Source of the DNA: Herbaspirillum robiniae
GTDB taxonomy: Bacteria > Pseudomonadota > Gammaproteobacteria > Burkholderiales > Burkholderiaceae_D
Direction of reading: 5' to 3'
DNA: 64,000 nucleotides
NCBI RefSeq assembly: GCF_002213415.1
Contig: NZ_NJGU01000001.1
Coordinates: forward strand, 558,001-622,000
The notes under the pieces were generated by a model. That model made no database searches and had not been told where the DNA came from. It was given only the letters and a program-made list of their open reading frames with translations. A program made the translations under genes and the position numbers. Positions 1-8,571 of this stretch are shown here, one piece after another (position 1 is the first letter of the stretch; each line of letters opens with the position of its first letter).

Positions 1-477
1 GCCGGCGCCGCCGACCACGATGTTGCCCTGGGCGATCGCATAGATCTGGCCGTCGGCGCCTTTCAGGGGCGCCATCAGCAGCGTGCCGCCGCGGATGCTC
101 TTGGCGTTACCGATCGAAGACACGGTGACGTCGATCAACTGGCCGGGCTGGGCGAAGGCAGGCAAAGTCGCCGTCACCATCGCTGCCGCGACGTTCTTCA
201 ACTGCATATTGCTGCTGGAAGAGCTCGGCACGTTCACGCCCAGCTGCTGCAGCATGCTGATCACGCTTTGCACGGTAAACGGCGTCTGCGTGGTCTGGTC
301 ACCGCTACCATCGAGGCCGACCACGAGACCGTAGCCGACCAACTGGTTTTGCCGCACGCCCTGGATGCTGGCGAGGTCCTTCAAGCGTTCCGCATGGGCC
401 GGCATGGCGGCTGCCAGGCACAGGCCGGCCGTAGCCACGGCCGCCAGCGCCTTGCGCGTCAGATGCTTCATGTCCAT
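1..477 (-). CDS. flgI: Flagellar P-ring protein FlgI (3' part outside window)
   Basis: FlgI forms the periplasmic P-ring around the flagellar rod. Read on the minus strand, 159 codons are present. A Sec signal peptide with a basic start and Ala-rich core ends near MPAHA. It is followed by the FlgI-typical mature start [20 protein letters not shown] and the [13 protein letters not shown] block. The ATG at 477 is chosen because AGGA lies 9 bases upstream; a second in-frame ATG at 471 is also possible. It is the last visible gene of the flgBCDEFGHI operon, 39 bases after flgH. The C-terminal half lies beyond base 1. Identification is firm; only completeness is unknown. Confidence 0.95.
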   Translation of the reverse strand, partial: MDMKHLTRKALAAVATAGLCLAAAMPAHAERLKDLASIQGVRQNQLVGYGLVVGLDGSGDQTTQTPFTVQSVISMLQQLGVNVPSSSSSNMQLKNVAAAMVTATLPAFAQPGQLIDVTVSSIGNAKSIRGGTLLMAPLKGADGQIYAIAQGNIVVGGAG

Positions 478-516
478 TGCGGTAAATCCTTTCCTAAACA
501 TTAAACTGCCACTCCA

Positions 517-1176
517 TCAGAAAGGAGAAACGCTGAAGAAGAAACGGCCCAGCGAAGACATGAAGTCTGCCATGTCGACGCGGGTATTGGTACGGTATTC
601 GACCTTGGCGTCAGCCACCAGGGTCGACGAAACGGTATTGCCGGTCTGGATGTTGTCCGGGCTCACGGTGCCGGAGAAGCGCACGTACTCCACGCCCTTG
701 TCGAGCGCGACCTGCTTCTCGCCGCTGACCACCAGGTTGCCGTTGGGCAGCACCTCGACCACGGTCACGCCGATGGTGCCGGTGAAGGTGTTGCTGGACG
801 AGGTGGCGCCCTTGTCTTCAAACTTGGCCGACGAAGAGCCGCTGGCCGACAGCTCCTTGATGGAGGTGCCGAAGATGGTCGGCGCGGGCGAAGCGACAGC
901 GCCGGTCTTGCTGGCCGAACTGCCGGCGGACTTGCCGGCGCTGGTCTTCTCGTTGATCACGATGGTGATCGTGTCGCCCACCAGGCGCGCGCGGCGGTCT
1001 TCCAGCAAGGGGCGATAGGCCGCCGACTGGAAGATGGCGCCCGAGGTGGCCGGCGCATACGAAGCCGGCTGCGGACGCGCGCTCGTCGGTCCCTTGACGA
1101 TGGTATCGGGCACCGTGGTGCAGCCGGCGACGGCAAATGCACCCGCGATGGCGGCCAGTTTCAGCAAGCTGTTCAT
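517..1176 (-). CDS. flgH: Flagellar L-ring lipoprotein FlgH
   Basis: FlgH builds the outer-membrane L-ring that lets the rod pass. The protein is 219 residues. It begins MNSLLKLAAIAGAFAVAGC, a lipoprotein signal with lipobox VAGC, so Cys19 should be lipidated. The conserved blocks LLEDRRARLVGDTITIVINE and GTIGVTVVEVLPNGNLVVSG are typical of the family, and it ends with the family-typical FFFSVSPF-like tail. The reading frame stays open upstream to 1305, but the lipoprotein signal fixes the start at 1176. It lies 64 bases downstream of flgG and 39 bases upstream of flgI in one operon. Confidence 0.96.
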   Translation of the reverse strand: MNSLLKLAAIAGAFAVAGCTTVPDTIVKGPTSARPQPASYAPATSGAIFQSAAYRPLLEDRRARLVGDTITIVINEKTSAGKSAGSSASKTGAVASPAPTIFGTSIKELSASGSSSAKFEDKGATSSSNTFTGTIGVTVVEVLPNGNLVVSGEKQVALDKGVEYVRFSGTVSPDNIQTGNTVSSTLVADAKVEYRTNTRVDMADFMSSLGRFFFSVSPF

Positions 1177-1240
1177 ATCTGCCTCGTCCTTCTTCAAACG
1201 CACACTGCGTACTACCAATTCAAACACCTTCAACACGCGA

Positions 1241-2023
1241 TTACAGCTGCGAAATCTTGGCCAGCATCTGGTCGGAGGTGGTGATCGCCTTGCTGTTGAT
1301 TTCATAGGCGCGCTGGGTCTGGATCATGTTGACCAGCTCTTCCACCACGTTGACGTTGGAGGTTTCCACATAACCCTGCCACAGCGCGCCGGCGCCGTTG
1401 GTGCCCGGGGTGTTGGGGTTGGGCGTGCCGGAGGCGGCGGTCTCTACGTAGAGGTTCTCGCCGCGGCTTTCCAGGCCGGCCGGGTTGATGAAGGTGGCGA
1501 CCTGGATGGTGCCGATCTGGGTGGTGGCGGTGGAGCCGGCCTGCATGATCGACACGGTGCCGTCACGGCCCACGGTCAGCTTGGTGGTGTTGAGCGGAAT
1601 GGTGATCGGCGGCTGCAGCGTGTAGCCGCTGGAGGTCACCATCTGGCCCTGGCTGTCGGTCTGGAAGGCGCCGTCGCGGGTGTAGGCGGTGGTGCCGTCC
1701 GGCAGCAGGATCTGGAAGAAGCCCGCGCCCTGGATCGCCAGGTCCTTGTCGTTGTTGGTCTGGTTGACGTTGCCCTGGGTGAAGATGCGCTCGGTGGCCA
1801 CCGGACGCACGCCGGTACCGATCTGCAGGCCCGACGGCAGCTGCGTCTGCTGCGAGGACTGGGCGCCGGGCTGGCGCACGGTCTGGTACAGCAGGTCTTC
1901 GAACACGGCGCGCGAACGCTTGAAACCGTTGGTGCTGACGTTGGCCAGGTTGTTCGAAATCACGTCCAGCTGCGTCTGCTGCGCATCCAGGCCGGTCTTG
2001 GCAATCCAAAGGGAACGAATCAT
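1241..2023 (-). CDS. flgG: Flagellar distal rod protein FlgG
   Basis: FlgG polymerises to form the distal rod. It has 260 residues, the usual length for the family. The N-terminal rod/hook signature is seen as [20 protein letters not shown] (about residues 20-39). The C-terminal signature is [20 protein letters not shown] followed by [20 protein letters not shown] lies 7 bases before the ATG at 2023. Spacing to flgF is 44 bases, so it is co-transcribed. There is nothing unusual in the sequence. Confidence 0.97.
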   Translation of the reverse strand: MIRSLWIAKTGLDAQQTQLDVISNNLANVSTNGFKRSRAVFEDLLYQTVRQPGAQSSQQTQLPSGLQIGTGVRPVATERIFTQGNVNQTNNDKDLAIQGAGFFQILLPDGTTAYTRDGAFQTDSQGQMVTSSGYTLQPPITIPLNTTKLTVGRDGTVSIMQAGSTATTQIGTIQVATFINPAGLESRGENLYVETAASGTPNPNTPGTNGAGALWQGYVETSNVNVVEELVNMIQTQRAYEINSKAITTSDQMLAKISQL

Positions 2024-2067
2024 TTATTTCTCCGGTAATCGGCGCCAGGCGCCAATTGCTACATCAA

Positions 2068-2805
2068 TCAGGACAACGACAGGATCTGGGTCGCCTTGGA
2101 CGAATTGTCCTGGGCGGTCTGGATCATCTTCATGTTCATTTCGAACTGGCGCGACAGGTTGATCATGTTGACCATCGCCTCCACCACGTTCACGTTGCTG
2201 CCTTCCAGCGCACCGCTGGCCAGGCGCACGTTGGCGTCGGGTTGCGCCGCGCCGGTGATGGTGCGGAACATGCCGTCGTCGCCGCGCTTCATGTTCTTGT
2301 CATCGGGGTTGACCAGCTTGATGCGGCCCAGCACGTTGACCGCATTGGGAATGCCGTTGGTGGGAATCGACGACACGGTGCCGTCGGCCGCAATCGCCAC
2401 GGTCACATCCGGCGGAATGGTGATCGGACCGCCATCGCCCAGCACCGGCTGGCCGGTCTGGGTCTGCAGCACGCCGTTCTCGTTGATCTTGAAGCTGCCG
2501 TTGCGGGTGTAGGCTTCCGCGCCGTCCGCCGTCTGCACCGCGATCCAGCCGCGGCCCTGCACCGCCACATCCAGCGAGCGGCCGGTATCCTGGATCGGGC
2601 CTTGCGAGAAATCGTTGCCGGCGGTGGAATCCACCACGAAAGCGCGGGTCGGCAGGCCATCGCCCTTCACCGGCGCCGAACGGAATGTATTGAGCTGCGC
2701 GCGAAAGCCCGTCGTGGTGGCATTGGCCAGGTTGTTGCTGGCGGTAGCCTGTTGCTCAAGCGTGTGCTTGGCGCCCGACATCGCTGTATAGACCAGACGA
2801 TCCAT
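2068..2805 (-). CDS. flgF: Flagellar proximal rod protein FlgF
   Basis: FlgF is a minor rod subunit between FlgB/FlgC and FlgG. It has 245 residues and starts MDRLVYTAMSGAKHTLEQQA, the FlgF-typical opening, followed by ASNNLANATTTGFRAQLN. The C-terminal signature is GALEGSNVNVVEAMVNMINL. A purine-rich GAGGGG Shine-Dalgarno sits just upstream. The order flgE-flgF-flgG is canonical. A 110-base gap separates it from the end of flgE, the largest gap in this operon, and no terminator is evident there. Confidence 0.96.
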   Translation of the reverse strand: MDRLVYTAMSGAKHTLEQQATASNNLANATTTGFRAQLNTFRSAPVKGDGLPTRAFVVDSTAGNDFSQGPIQDTGRSLDVAVQGRGWIAVQTADGAEAYTRNGSFKINENGVLQTQTGQPVLGDGGPITIPPDVTVAIAADGTVSSIPTNGIPNAVNVLGRIKLVNPDDKNMKRGDDGMFRTITGAAQPDANVRLASGALEGSNVNVVEAMVNMINLSRQFEMNMKMIQTAQDNSSKATQILSLS

Positions 2806-2915
2806 AAAACCCCTCTGCGCGGCGCCCTGCTGCGGCGCCGCTGATTGAAACCGGCTGCCGACGGCGCCGGCAGCCTTGAAACCTGCGCGCCTGACGGCGC
2901 GCGTCCATCAGGCGA

Positions 2916-4202
2916 TCAGCGCAGGCTGACCAGGGTCTGCAGAACGGTATCCTGCACCTTGATGGTTTGCGAGTTGGCCTGGTAGACGCGCTGGGCCACG
3001 ATCATGTTGACCAGCTCGGCGGTCAGGTCGACGTTGGAGTCTTCCACCGCGCGCGCCTGCAGCGTGCCGAAGGTGCCGGTGGTCGGCTTGCCAAGCAAGG
3101 GAGTGCCTGCTGCGGCAGTCGCTTGATACAAGTTGTTGCCCAACGGTTGCAGGCCGTTCGGATTGGCGAAGTTCACCAGCACCACGCTGCCCAGGTTCTT
3201 GGTCTGCTGGTTACTGTAGGAGCCGACGATGGTGCCGTCCTTGTCGATCGAGAAGCTCGACAGAGTGCCCGGCGCCATGCCGTTTTGCGATTGAGCCAGG
3301 TTGATGAATGCTGAACCTGTTTGCGTCGAGCCGGCATAGTCCACGGTCATCGACGACAACGTGCCGCCACCGACAGCGAAAGGCAAACTCGCAGCGTTAT
3401 TCGAGTTGTTCAGGTTCAGCGTCATCGTGCTGGTGCTGGTCAGAATGCCGCTGGAATTGAAAGTCATCGAACCAATCGACTGCGGCGTAGTGGAACCGGG
3501 GGCAGTGGTCAACAATGTACCGTTGACGGTGGCGTAGACGTTCCAGGTGGTCGTCGGCGGCGGGCCCACGACCGGGTTATTCTTCACGTAGTACGTCTGC
3601 ACGCTGTATGGGTTGCCGAGACTGTCATAGACGGTGACGCCAGTCGAATTGTTATACGTACTAGCATTGGCCGGGTCGAACGGCGTCACGGTCGGAACAG
3701 TCAAGCGCGAGTCAAGATTGACCTTGGTCGAAATCGAGGTCGTCGCGGTCGCGGGCAAAGCCGACGTATTGATCTGCAGAGGCACAGGATCGCCACCGGA
3801 CACGCCCGCCGCATAGCCCATCAGAAATGCACCGTTCATGCTCGGATTGATGATGTAACCGTTCTTGTCCAGCTGAAACTGCCCGTTGCGACCATATAGC
3901 GGCGATTTATCCTGCAAACTGCCCGCCAACTGGAAGAAACCGTCGCCGTTGATGGCGATATCCAGCGGGTTGCTGGTAGAGGTGATATTGCCTTGGGTGA
4001 ACGCCTGGGCCACGTTGGCCACGGTCACGCCGATACCGACCGGCGAGTTGCCGGAGCGGTTCATCGAGTTCGCGTACATGTCCGCGAATTGCGTCTGCGA
4101 CTGCTTGAAACCGACCGTGCTGGCGTTGGCCACGTTATTACCGATGACGTCCAGGCTCTTAGCTGCGCCATTCAGTCCGCTCAGACCTTGTTGAAAACTC
4201 AT
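2916..4202 (-). CDS. flgE: Flagellar hook protein FlgE
   Basis: FlgE is the hook subunit exported through the flagellar type III apparatus. It has 428 residues, within the normal range. The N-terminal FlgE signature reads MSFQQGLSGLNGAAKSLDVI then GNNVANASTVGFKQSQTQFADMY. The C-terminal helix reads EDSNVDLTAELVNMIVAQRV then YQANSQTIKVQDTVLQTL. The central Ser/Thr/Asn-rich surface region (roughly residues 150-330) is the variable D2/D3 portion. AGGGG precedes the ATG. FlgD, the hook cap encoded just upstream, directs its polymerisation. Confidence 0.97.
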   Translation of the reverse strand: MSFQQGLSGLNGAAKSLDVIGNNVANASTVGFKQSQTQFADMYANSMNRSGNSPVGIGVTVANVAQAFTQGNITSTSNPLDIAINGDGFFQLAGSLQDKSPLYGRNGQFQLDKNGYIINPSMNGAFLMGYAAGVSGGDPVPLQINTSALPATATTSISTKVNLDSRLTVPTVTPFDPANASTYNNSTGVTVYDSLGNPYSVQTYYVKNNPVVGPPPTTTWNVYATVNGTLLTTAPGSTTPQSIGSMTFNSSGILTSTSTMTLNLNNSNNAASLPFAVGGGTLSSMTVDYAGSTQTGSAFINLAQSQNGMAPGTLSSFSIDKDGTIVGSYSNQQTKNLGSVVLVNFANPNGLQPLGNNLYQATAAAGTPLLGKPTTGTFGTLQARAVEDSNVDLTAELVNMIVAQRVYQANSQTIKVQDTVLQTLVSLR

Positions 4203-4241
4203 GTGATACCCCTTTGCCCCGAAAGTTGTCGGTAATAACGA

Positions 4242-4964
4242 TTAGAGAATTTGCACAACATCGGTCGGCTTGATGGTGCCGATGTTGGAGACGTTCAGTT
4301 TCACGCCGTCGGACGCGGTGGTCACGCTGGCCACGGTGCCGAAGGCCAGTGCCGTCGCGTTCACGGCGGTGCCGTTGTTGGACGCGGTCACGGTGAAGGT
4401 GTACTTGCCGTCGGCGGCCTTGCTGCCGGCGTCGTTGGTGCCGTCCCAGATGATGGGCACCGAGCCCGAGGCCTGGGTGCCCAGGTCCATCGTGCGCACC
4501 ACGGCGCCGCTGGAATCCTTGATGGTGACGACAACGGAGGACGCGCTGGAATCCAGGTTCACGCCGAACACCGCCTTTTGCGAGGTGGTTTCGGTGCCGT
4601 CGTCGGCCTTGGTGGTATCGGAGGTCAGCTGGAGGTTGTTGCCCGGGGCCAGCACGCTGTGGCCGATCATGTTGGCCGATTGCAGCGCCTGCGAGGAATT
4701 GAGGTTGCCCATCAGCGTGGCCAGCGTGGAATTGAGCTGGCTGATGCCCGAGACGGTCGACAGCTGGGCCATCTGCGTGGTCATCTGCGAGTTGTCCATC
4801 GGATTGCTGGGATCCTGGTTCTTCATCTGCGCGATCAGCAGCGACAGGAAGCGGTTCTGGATCGCTTCCGGGCTGTTGTCGTTCAGGCTGGAGCTGCTGC
4901 TGGTCGAGCTGGTGCTGCTCGTGCCGTTCATGGTGGTGAGCAGGTCGCTGGATACGGTAGTCAT
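4242..4964 (-). CDS. flgD: Hook capping/assembly protein FlgD
   Basis: FlgD is the scaffold that caps the growing hook. It has 240 residues. After a Ser/Thr-rich start, the block AIQNRFLSLLIAQMKNQDPS then NPMDNSQMTTQMAQLSTVSG is the FlgD N-terminal signature. A FlgD Ig-like region is recognisable around VPIIWDGTNDAGSKAADGKY. AAGGA is 9 bases before the ATG. It sits between flgC and flgE as is standard. The run of nine serines and threonines near residues 14-26 is low-complexity linker. Confidence 0.95.
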   Translation of the reverse strand: MTTVSSDLLTTMNGTSSTSSTSSSSSLNDNSPEAIQNRFLSLLIAQMKNQDPSNPMDNSQMTTQMAQLSTVSGISQLNSTLATLMGNLNSSQALQSANMIGHSVLAPGNNLQLTSDTTKADDGTETTSQKAVFGVNLDSSASSVVVTIKDSSGAVVRTMDLGTQASGSVPIIWDGTNDAGSKAADGKYTFTVTASNNGTAVNATALAFGTVASVTTASDGVKLNVSNIGTIKPTDVVQIL

Positions 4965-4978
4965 GGCGTGGATTCCTT

Positions 4979-5383
4979 TTATTGACCGATGGTCAGAGTT
5001 TTAACCAGCATGGCCTTGGCGGTGTTCATGGTTTCCACGTTGGTTTGATAAGAACGCGAGGCGGAGATCATGTTGACCATCTCCTCGACCGGGTTGACGT
5101 TGGGCATGGCCACGTAGCCGTTGGCGTCGGCCATCGGGTGCTTGGGATCGTAGACCAGCTTGGGCGGCGCCTGGTCTTCGACCACTGCCGCGACCTTCAC
5201 GCCGCTGTCCTTGATGCCGCCCACGGGGATGGCCTGGAACACGACCTGCTTGGCCTTGTAGGGAGTACCGTCCGGGCTGGTGGCGCTGTCGGCGTTGGCG
5301 ATATTGCTGGCGGTGGCGTTGAGTCGCTGCGACTGCGCGCTCATGGCCGATCCGGCAACATTGAAGATGTTGGAAAGAGACAT
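4979..5383 (-). CDS. flgC: Flagellar proximal rod protein FlgC
   Basis: FlgC is a proximal rod subunit, 134 residues, of usual length. It begins [20 protein letters not shown] followed by [20 protein letters not shown], the FlgC signature. It ends with the conserved region [20 protein letters not shown]. It starts 6 bases after the flgB stop with no strong Shine-Dalgarno, suggesting translational coupling to flgB. Confidence 0.96.
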   Translation of the reverse strand: MSLSNIFNVAGSAMSAQSQRLNATASNIANADSATSPDGTPYKAKQVVFQAIPVGGIKDSGVKVAAVVEDQAPPKLVYDPKHPMADANGYVAMPNVNPVEEMVNMISASRSYQTNVETMNTAKAMLVKTLTIGQ

Positions 5384-5389
5384 GGCTTA

Positions 5390-5818
5390 TTAACCCGGTT
5401 GGATGGCGTTGGTCATGGCCTTGATCTGGCCGTTGACTGCGGTGACACCGGCCTCATAGCGAATGCCGTTGTCGACGAATTCATTGCGCTCGACGTCCAG
5501 GTCGACGGTGTTGCCGTCGACGCTGCCCTGGGTGACCGGACGGTACAGCAGCGGCGAGCCGCCAATGGTGCTTTCACCCGTGCCAACGGCCGTCCCGGCC
5601 ACATGGCTGGCGGACGTGCGCGCCATCTGCAGCGGCGGCAAGGCGGTCTGCTTGTTGTCCAGGGCGTTTTTCAGCGTATCGGCGAAGTTGACGTCGCGCG
5701 CCTTGTAGTTGGGGGTATCCGCGTTGGCAATGTTCGAGGCCAGCACCTGTTGGCGCTGGGAGCGCAGGTTCAGCGCCAGCTCATTGAAGCGGAAGTAGTC
5801 GTCGAGCTTAGAGACCAT
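5390..5818 (-). CDS. flgB: Flagellar basal-body rod protein FlgB
   Basis: FlgB is the most proximal rod subunit, next to the MS-ring/FliE junction. It has 142 residues. The N-terminal motif [29 protein letters not shown] (split here) is the FlgB rod signature. The C-terminal part NEFVDNGIRYEAGVTAVNGQ matches the family. GGAGGG lies close upstream of the ATG. It is the first gene of the leftward flg operon and is divergent from flgA, so the 5819-6030 interval must hold both promoters. Confidence 0.96.
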   Translation of the reverse strand: MVSKLDDYFRFNELALNLRSQRQQVLASNIANADTPNYKARDVNFADTLKNALDNKQTALPPLQMARTSASHVAGTAVGTGESTIGGSPLLYRPVTQGSVDGNTVDLDVERNEFVDNGIRYEAGVTAVNGQIKAMTNAIQPG

Positions 5819-6030
5819 CAGGCCCTCCAGAAATACCGGCGCCGCTCAAGTTCTCGCGGACTTCGCCGATGATGGAATTACGTAGGCTTGATCATACGTT
5901 TCACCCCGAATCTTTAATGGGCGATAAGGAGAGAAAAGCCTCCCCTGTTTCCGCTTTTGACCTCGCGCGCGCGAAGTAACATTGCTGCCAAGATTCGCCA
6001 ATGCCCCGCTGCACGGGGAAGTTGCAAAAA
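5819..6030. promoter_or_regulatory. Divergent flgB / flgA control region
   Basis: This 212-base stretch separates the divergent starts of flgB (minus) and flgA (plus), so both class II flagellar promoters should lie here. It is noticeably more AT-rich than the flanking genes around 5875-5950. I do not see a good FliA-type promoter (TAAAGTTT/GCCGATAA) in either direction. A master-regulator or sigma-70/54 type promoter is therefore likely, but I cannot pinpoint it by eye. Confidence 0.5.
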
Positions 6031-6768
6031 ATGAAACAGCCCTACCGCGCATTGCGCCACGCCTTCGCCACCCTGGCCCTGCTGGGTTGCGGCCTGGCAG
6101 CCTCGGCTGTTGCCGTAGCACAAAACGATCCGAACTCCCCGCAACGCCAGAACTTGCAGGAACTACAACAAACGGCGGAACAGTTTCTCAAAAGCCAGAC
6201 CTCGGGCCTTCCCGGCAGCGTGACCGTCACCGTAGATCCGGTGGACTCCCGGCTGAACCTGGCCTATTGCATCGAACCGCAAGCCTTCATGCCGAACGGC
6301 GCCCGCCTTTGGGGTCGGACCACCATCGGCATCAAGTGCGTGGCACCCTCCCCCTGGACCGTCTATGTACGGGCCAACGTGCAGGTGATTTCGGACTATC
6401 TGGTCGCCGCCGTGCCGCTGGCCCAGGGACAGACCATCAGCGCCGGCGACATCACCCGCGTGCGCGGCGACATGTCCAGCTTGCCCAGCGGCGTCGTGAC
6501 CGAAGAGTCGCAGGCCGTCGGCCGGGTCGCCGCCATGTCGGTGCGCGCCGGCACGCCGTTGCGCATGGATGCGATCCGCAACCAGCGCGTGGTACAACAG
6601 GGACAGCCGGTCCGCGTGGTCTCCAACGGCCCGGGCTTCCAGATTTCGACCGAGGCGCGCGCCCTGACCAATGCCAACGAAGGGCAGATGGCGCAGGCCC
6701 GCACGGCCGCCGGACAGGTGGTCAGCGGCGTGGCCAAGGCAGGCGGGATTCTGGAAATCAACTATTAA
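6031..6768 (+). CDS. flgA: P-ring assembly chaperone FlgA
   Basis: FlgA is a periplasmic chaperone needed for P-ring (FlgI) assembly. The chosen ATG at 6031 has GGGGAAG about 8 bases upstream and gives 245 residues. The N-terminus is a Sec signal (hydrophobic ATLALLGCGLAASAVAVAQ). The C-terminal SAF/FlgA domain is recognisable in VAAVPLAQGQTISAGDITRV (about residues 130-150) and GQPVRVVSNGPGFQISTEAR. It is divergent from flgB and upstream of flgM in the same direction. Confidence 0.93.
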   Translation: MKQPYRALRHAFATLALLGCGLAASAVAVAQNDPNSPQRQNLQELQQTAEQFLKSQTSGLPGSVTVTVDPVDSRLNLAYCIEPQAFMPNGARLWGRTTIGIKCVAPSPWTVYVRANVQVISDYLVAAVPLAQGQTISAGDITRVRGDMSSLPSGVVTEESQAVGRVAAMSVRAGTPLRMDAIRNQRVVQQGQPVRVVSNGPGFQISTEARALTNANEGQMAQARTAAGQVVSGVAKAGGILEINY

Positions 6769-6856
6769 TAGAGGGCAATAATTTCCCGAGGGAATGCTTG
6801 CTCCCGATTGTGTAAAGAAAAATGTGCCGAAGGCCTAAATTTGAGGCTGCGGATGT

Positions 6857-6883
6857 TAAAGTTTGCGGAAAATTCGCCGATAA
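6857..6883 (+). promoter_or_regulatory. FliA (sigma-28) promoter for flgM-flgN
   Basis: The -35 box TAAAGTTT (6857-6864) and -10 box GCCGATAA (6876-6883) are separated by exactly 11 bases, which is a perfect match to the classical FliA consensus. It lies 52 bases before the flgM start. It implies that flgM and flgN are re-expressed as class III genes once FliA is free, closing the FlgM feedback loop. Confidence 0.92.
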
Positions 6884-6934
6884 TCTTAGCGACAGGCGGG
6901 CGCGTTGCGCCTCCACCTTACAAGGAATACTGCC

Positions 6935-7258
6935 GTGAACGTTAATGACGCCCTCAAATCCACTGCCGGCCGCACAACCGAGCAGACCCAGACCCCGCCG
7001 CGCAACGGCCCGCAGTCTGGCGCCGCGGCAGGCAACAGTGCAGCGGCAACCGCCGCAGCTTCGGACAGCGTGCGCTTGTCCTCTACCTACCAGTCCCTGG
7101 AAACCAAGGCTGCCAGCACCAGCGGCAGCTTCGACGCCAAGAAGGTTGCCGAAATCAAGGCCGCCATCGCCAACGGCACTTTCCAGGTTGATCCGGAGAA
7201 AGTGGCCAGCGGCCTGCTCGACACCGTCAAGACGCTGATCAGCGCACGCAAGGCTTAA
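6935..7258 (+). CDS. flgM: Anti-sigma-28 factor FlgM
   Basis: FlgM binds FliA (sigma-28) and blocks late flagellar transcription until it is exported through the completed hook. The GTG at 6935 is chosen because AAGGAA is 7-8 bases upstream and it gives the family-typical start MNVNDALKS; this makes 107 residues. The C-terminal sigma-binding helices are seen in FDAKKVAEIKAAIANGTFQV followed by DPEKVASGLLD. The N-terminal half is Ala/Thr/Ser-rich and probably disordered, as in known FlgM. It has its own FliA promoter and is followed 20 bases later by flgN. Confidence 0.93.
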   Translation: MNVNDALKSTAGRTTEQTQTPPRNGPQSGAAAGNSAAATAAASDSVRLSSTYQSLETKAASTSGSFDAKKVAEIKAAIANGTFQVDPEKVASGLLDTVKTLISARKA

Positions 7259-7278
7259 CGATTCATACGGATTTCGGC

Positions 7279-7740
7279 ATGAGCAACCCCGCAAGCAATC
7301 TGCCCCTGGAAAAAGCCGCTCTGGTTCGCCTGATCGGAAAACTCCAGCAGGAACAAGCGCTGCTGTCGGAAGCCAGCGCCGAAGGCATGACCGACATCAT
7401 CAGCGAAAAAGCCAACATCGTTGCCGAAATGACCACCCTCGCCGGCAACCGCCATCGCCTGCTTGCGACCGTGGGCTACGCCGACGATGAAGCTGGCATG
7501 CAAAAATGGATGAATGAACAAGGTTCGGATGCCGACAAGGATGTCTGGGCCGATCTGTTCGAACTGGCGCAGGACGCCAAGGAACTGAACCGCATCAACG
7601 GCTTGCTGATCGGCAAGAAGCTCTCGATCAACCAGAGCGCGCTGACCATCCTGCAAGGCAAGACCGGCACCGGCAGCTTCTACGGCCCGGACGGCCAGAG
7701 CAGCATCAAATCCTCGGGCCGCCGCCTCGGCGTTGTCTGA
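7279..7740 (+). CDS. flgN: Flagellar export chaperone FlgN
   Basis: FlgN is the cytoplasmic chaperone of the hook-filament junction proteins FlgK and FlgL. The product is 153 residues and largely helical. Features are an N-terminal region LVRLIGKLQQEQALLSEASA, an EKANIVAEMTTLAGNRHRLL segment and a C-terminal INGLLIGKKLSINQSALTIL helix ending in a GTGSFYGPDGQ stretch, as in FlgN proteins of this group. It follows flgM by 20 bases and precedes a strong terminator. Assignment is by family character plus position. Confidence 0.88.
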   Translation: MSNPASNLPLEKAALVRLIGKLQQEQALLSEASAEGMTDIISEKANIVAEMTTLAGNRHRLLATVGYADDEAGMQKWMNEQGSDADKDVWADLFELAQDAKELNRINGLLIGKKLSINQSALTILQGKTGTGSFYGPDGQSSIKSSGRRLGVV

Positions 7741-7761
7741 AGCGAAAGATCGAATGACATG

Positions 7762-7789
7762 AAAAAGCCCGGCGATGCCGGGCTTTTTT
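7762..7789. terminator. Bidirectional terminator between flgN and fliA
   Basis: The hairpin AGCCCGGC-gat-GCCGGGCT is flanked by five A on the left and six T on the right. It can terminate flgMN (rightward) and the flhB-to-fliA operon (leftward), whose last gene fliA ends at 7829. Confidence 0.9.
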
Positions 7790-7828
7790 GTTGCATTTGG
7801 AGAATCAGGACAGCGCCGGAAAAGCGCC

Positions 7829-8566
7829 TCAGCTGGCCACGCCCGTCCAGGCATGCTCGCGCAGATAAGAGCGCATGCGTGAAATTGCCTGGCTGTGCAG
7901 CTGGCACACGCGCGACTCGGACACGCCCATCACGGCGCCGATTTCCTTCAGGTTCATTTCCTGCTCGTAATACAGGCCCATCAGGATCTGCTCGCGCTCG
8001 GGCAGCGCGCGGATCGAATCGACCACGGCTTCGCGGAAGCCGCCATTGATCAGGTTCTGGAGCGGGTCATCGGACTCGGCGGTCTGGTAGCGGTCAAGGA
8101 AATGCTCATGGCCGCCGTCGTCGTCGTGAAAATCCTCGTAGTAGATCAGCTGATGGCCGCCGCACTCGGTGAGCAGGGACTGGTATTCGGCCAGGCTGAT
8201 CTTCATGTGCTGCGCGACTTCATTCTCCTGCGGCTGGCGCCCCAGCTGCTGCAGCAGCGACTGCATCGCCTCTTCCACCTTGCGCGCGTTCTGGCGGATG
8301 CTGCGCGGCAGCCAGTCGCTGCTGCGCAGCTCGTCCAGCATGGCGCCGCGGATGCGTTGCACGGCATAGGTCTCGAACTGCGCGCCGTGGGTCTCTTCGT
8401 AACGGTTGACCGCATCCAGCAGGCCCATCATGCCGGCCTGGATGAGGTCGTCTACCTCGACGCTAGGGGGCAATTTCGCCTTCAACTGATGCGCCAGCTT
8501 CTTGACCAGCGGCGCATGCAGCTCCAGCAAATCATTCTTGCCTGTTTTTCCCTTGACGTTATACAT
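7829..8566 (-). CDS. fliA: Flagellar sigma factor FliA (sigma-28)
   Basis: FliA directs transcription of late flagellar and chemotaxis genes. The protein is 245 residues from the ATG at 8566. Region 2 is recognisable in VDDLIQAGMMGLLDAVNRYE and FETYAVQRIRGAMLDELRSS DW (split). Region 3 is seen in ARKVEEAMQSLLQQLGRQPQ, and the region 4 helix-turn-helix in LKEIGAVMGVSESRVCQLHS. An open frame extends upstream to 8719 but overlaps flhG, and the conserved sequence begins at MYNVKG. It is the last gene of the flhBAFG-fliA operon and lies near its antagonist flgM. Confidence 0.97.
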   Translation of the reverse strand: MYNVKGKTGKNDLLELHAPLVKKLAHQLKAKLPPSVEVDDLIQAGMMGLLDAVNRYEETHGAQFETYAVQRIRGAMLDELRSSDWLPRSIRQNARKVEEAMQSLLQQLGRQPQENEVAQHMKISLAEYQSLLTECGGHQLIYYEDFHDDDGGHEHFLDRYQTAESDDPLQNLINGGFREAVVDSIRALPEREQILMGLYYEQEMNLKEIGAVMGVSESRVCQLHSQAISRMRSYLREHAWTGVAS

Positions 8567-8571
8567 GCACG

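Noticed and set aside
5920-5950. Possible FliA -10 (GGCGATAA) upstream of flgA/flgB
   Set aside because: No -35 TAAAGTTT-like box at 11 bases; not called a promoter.
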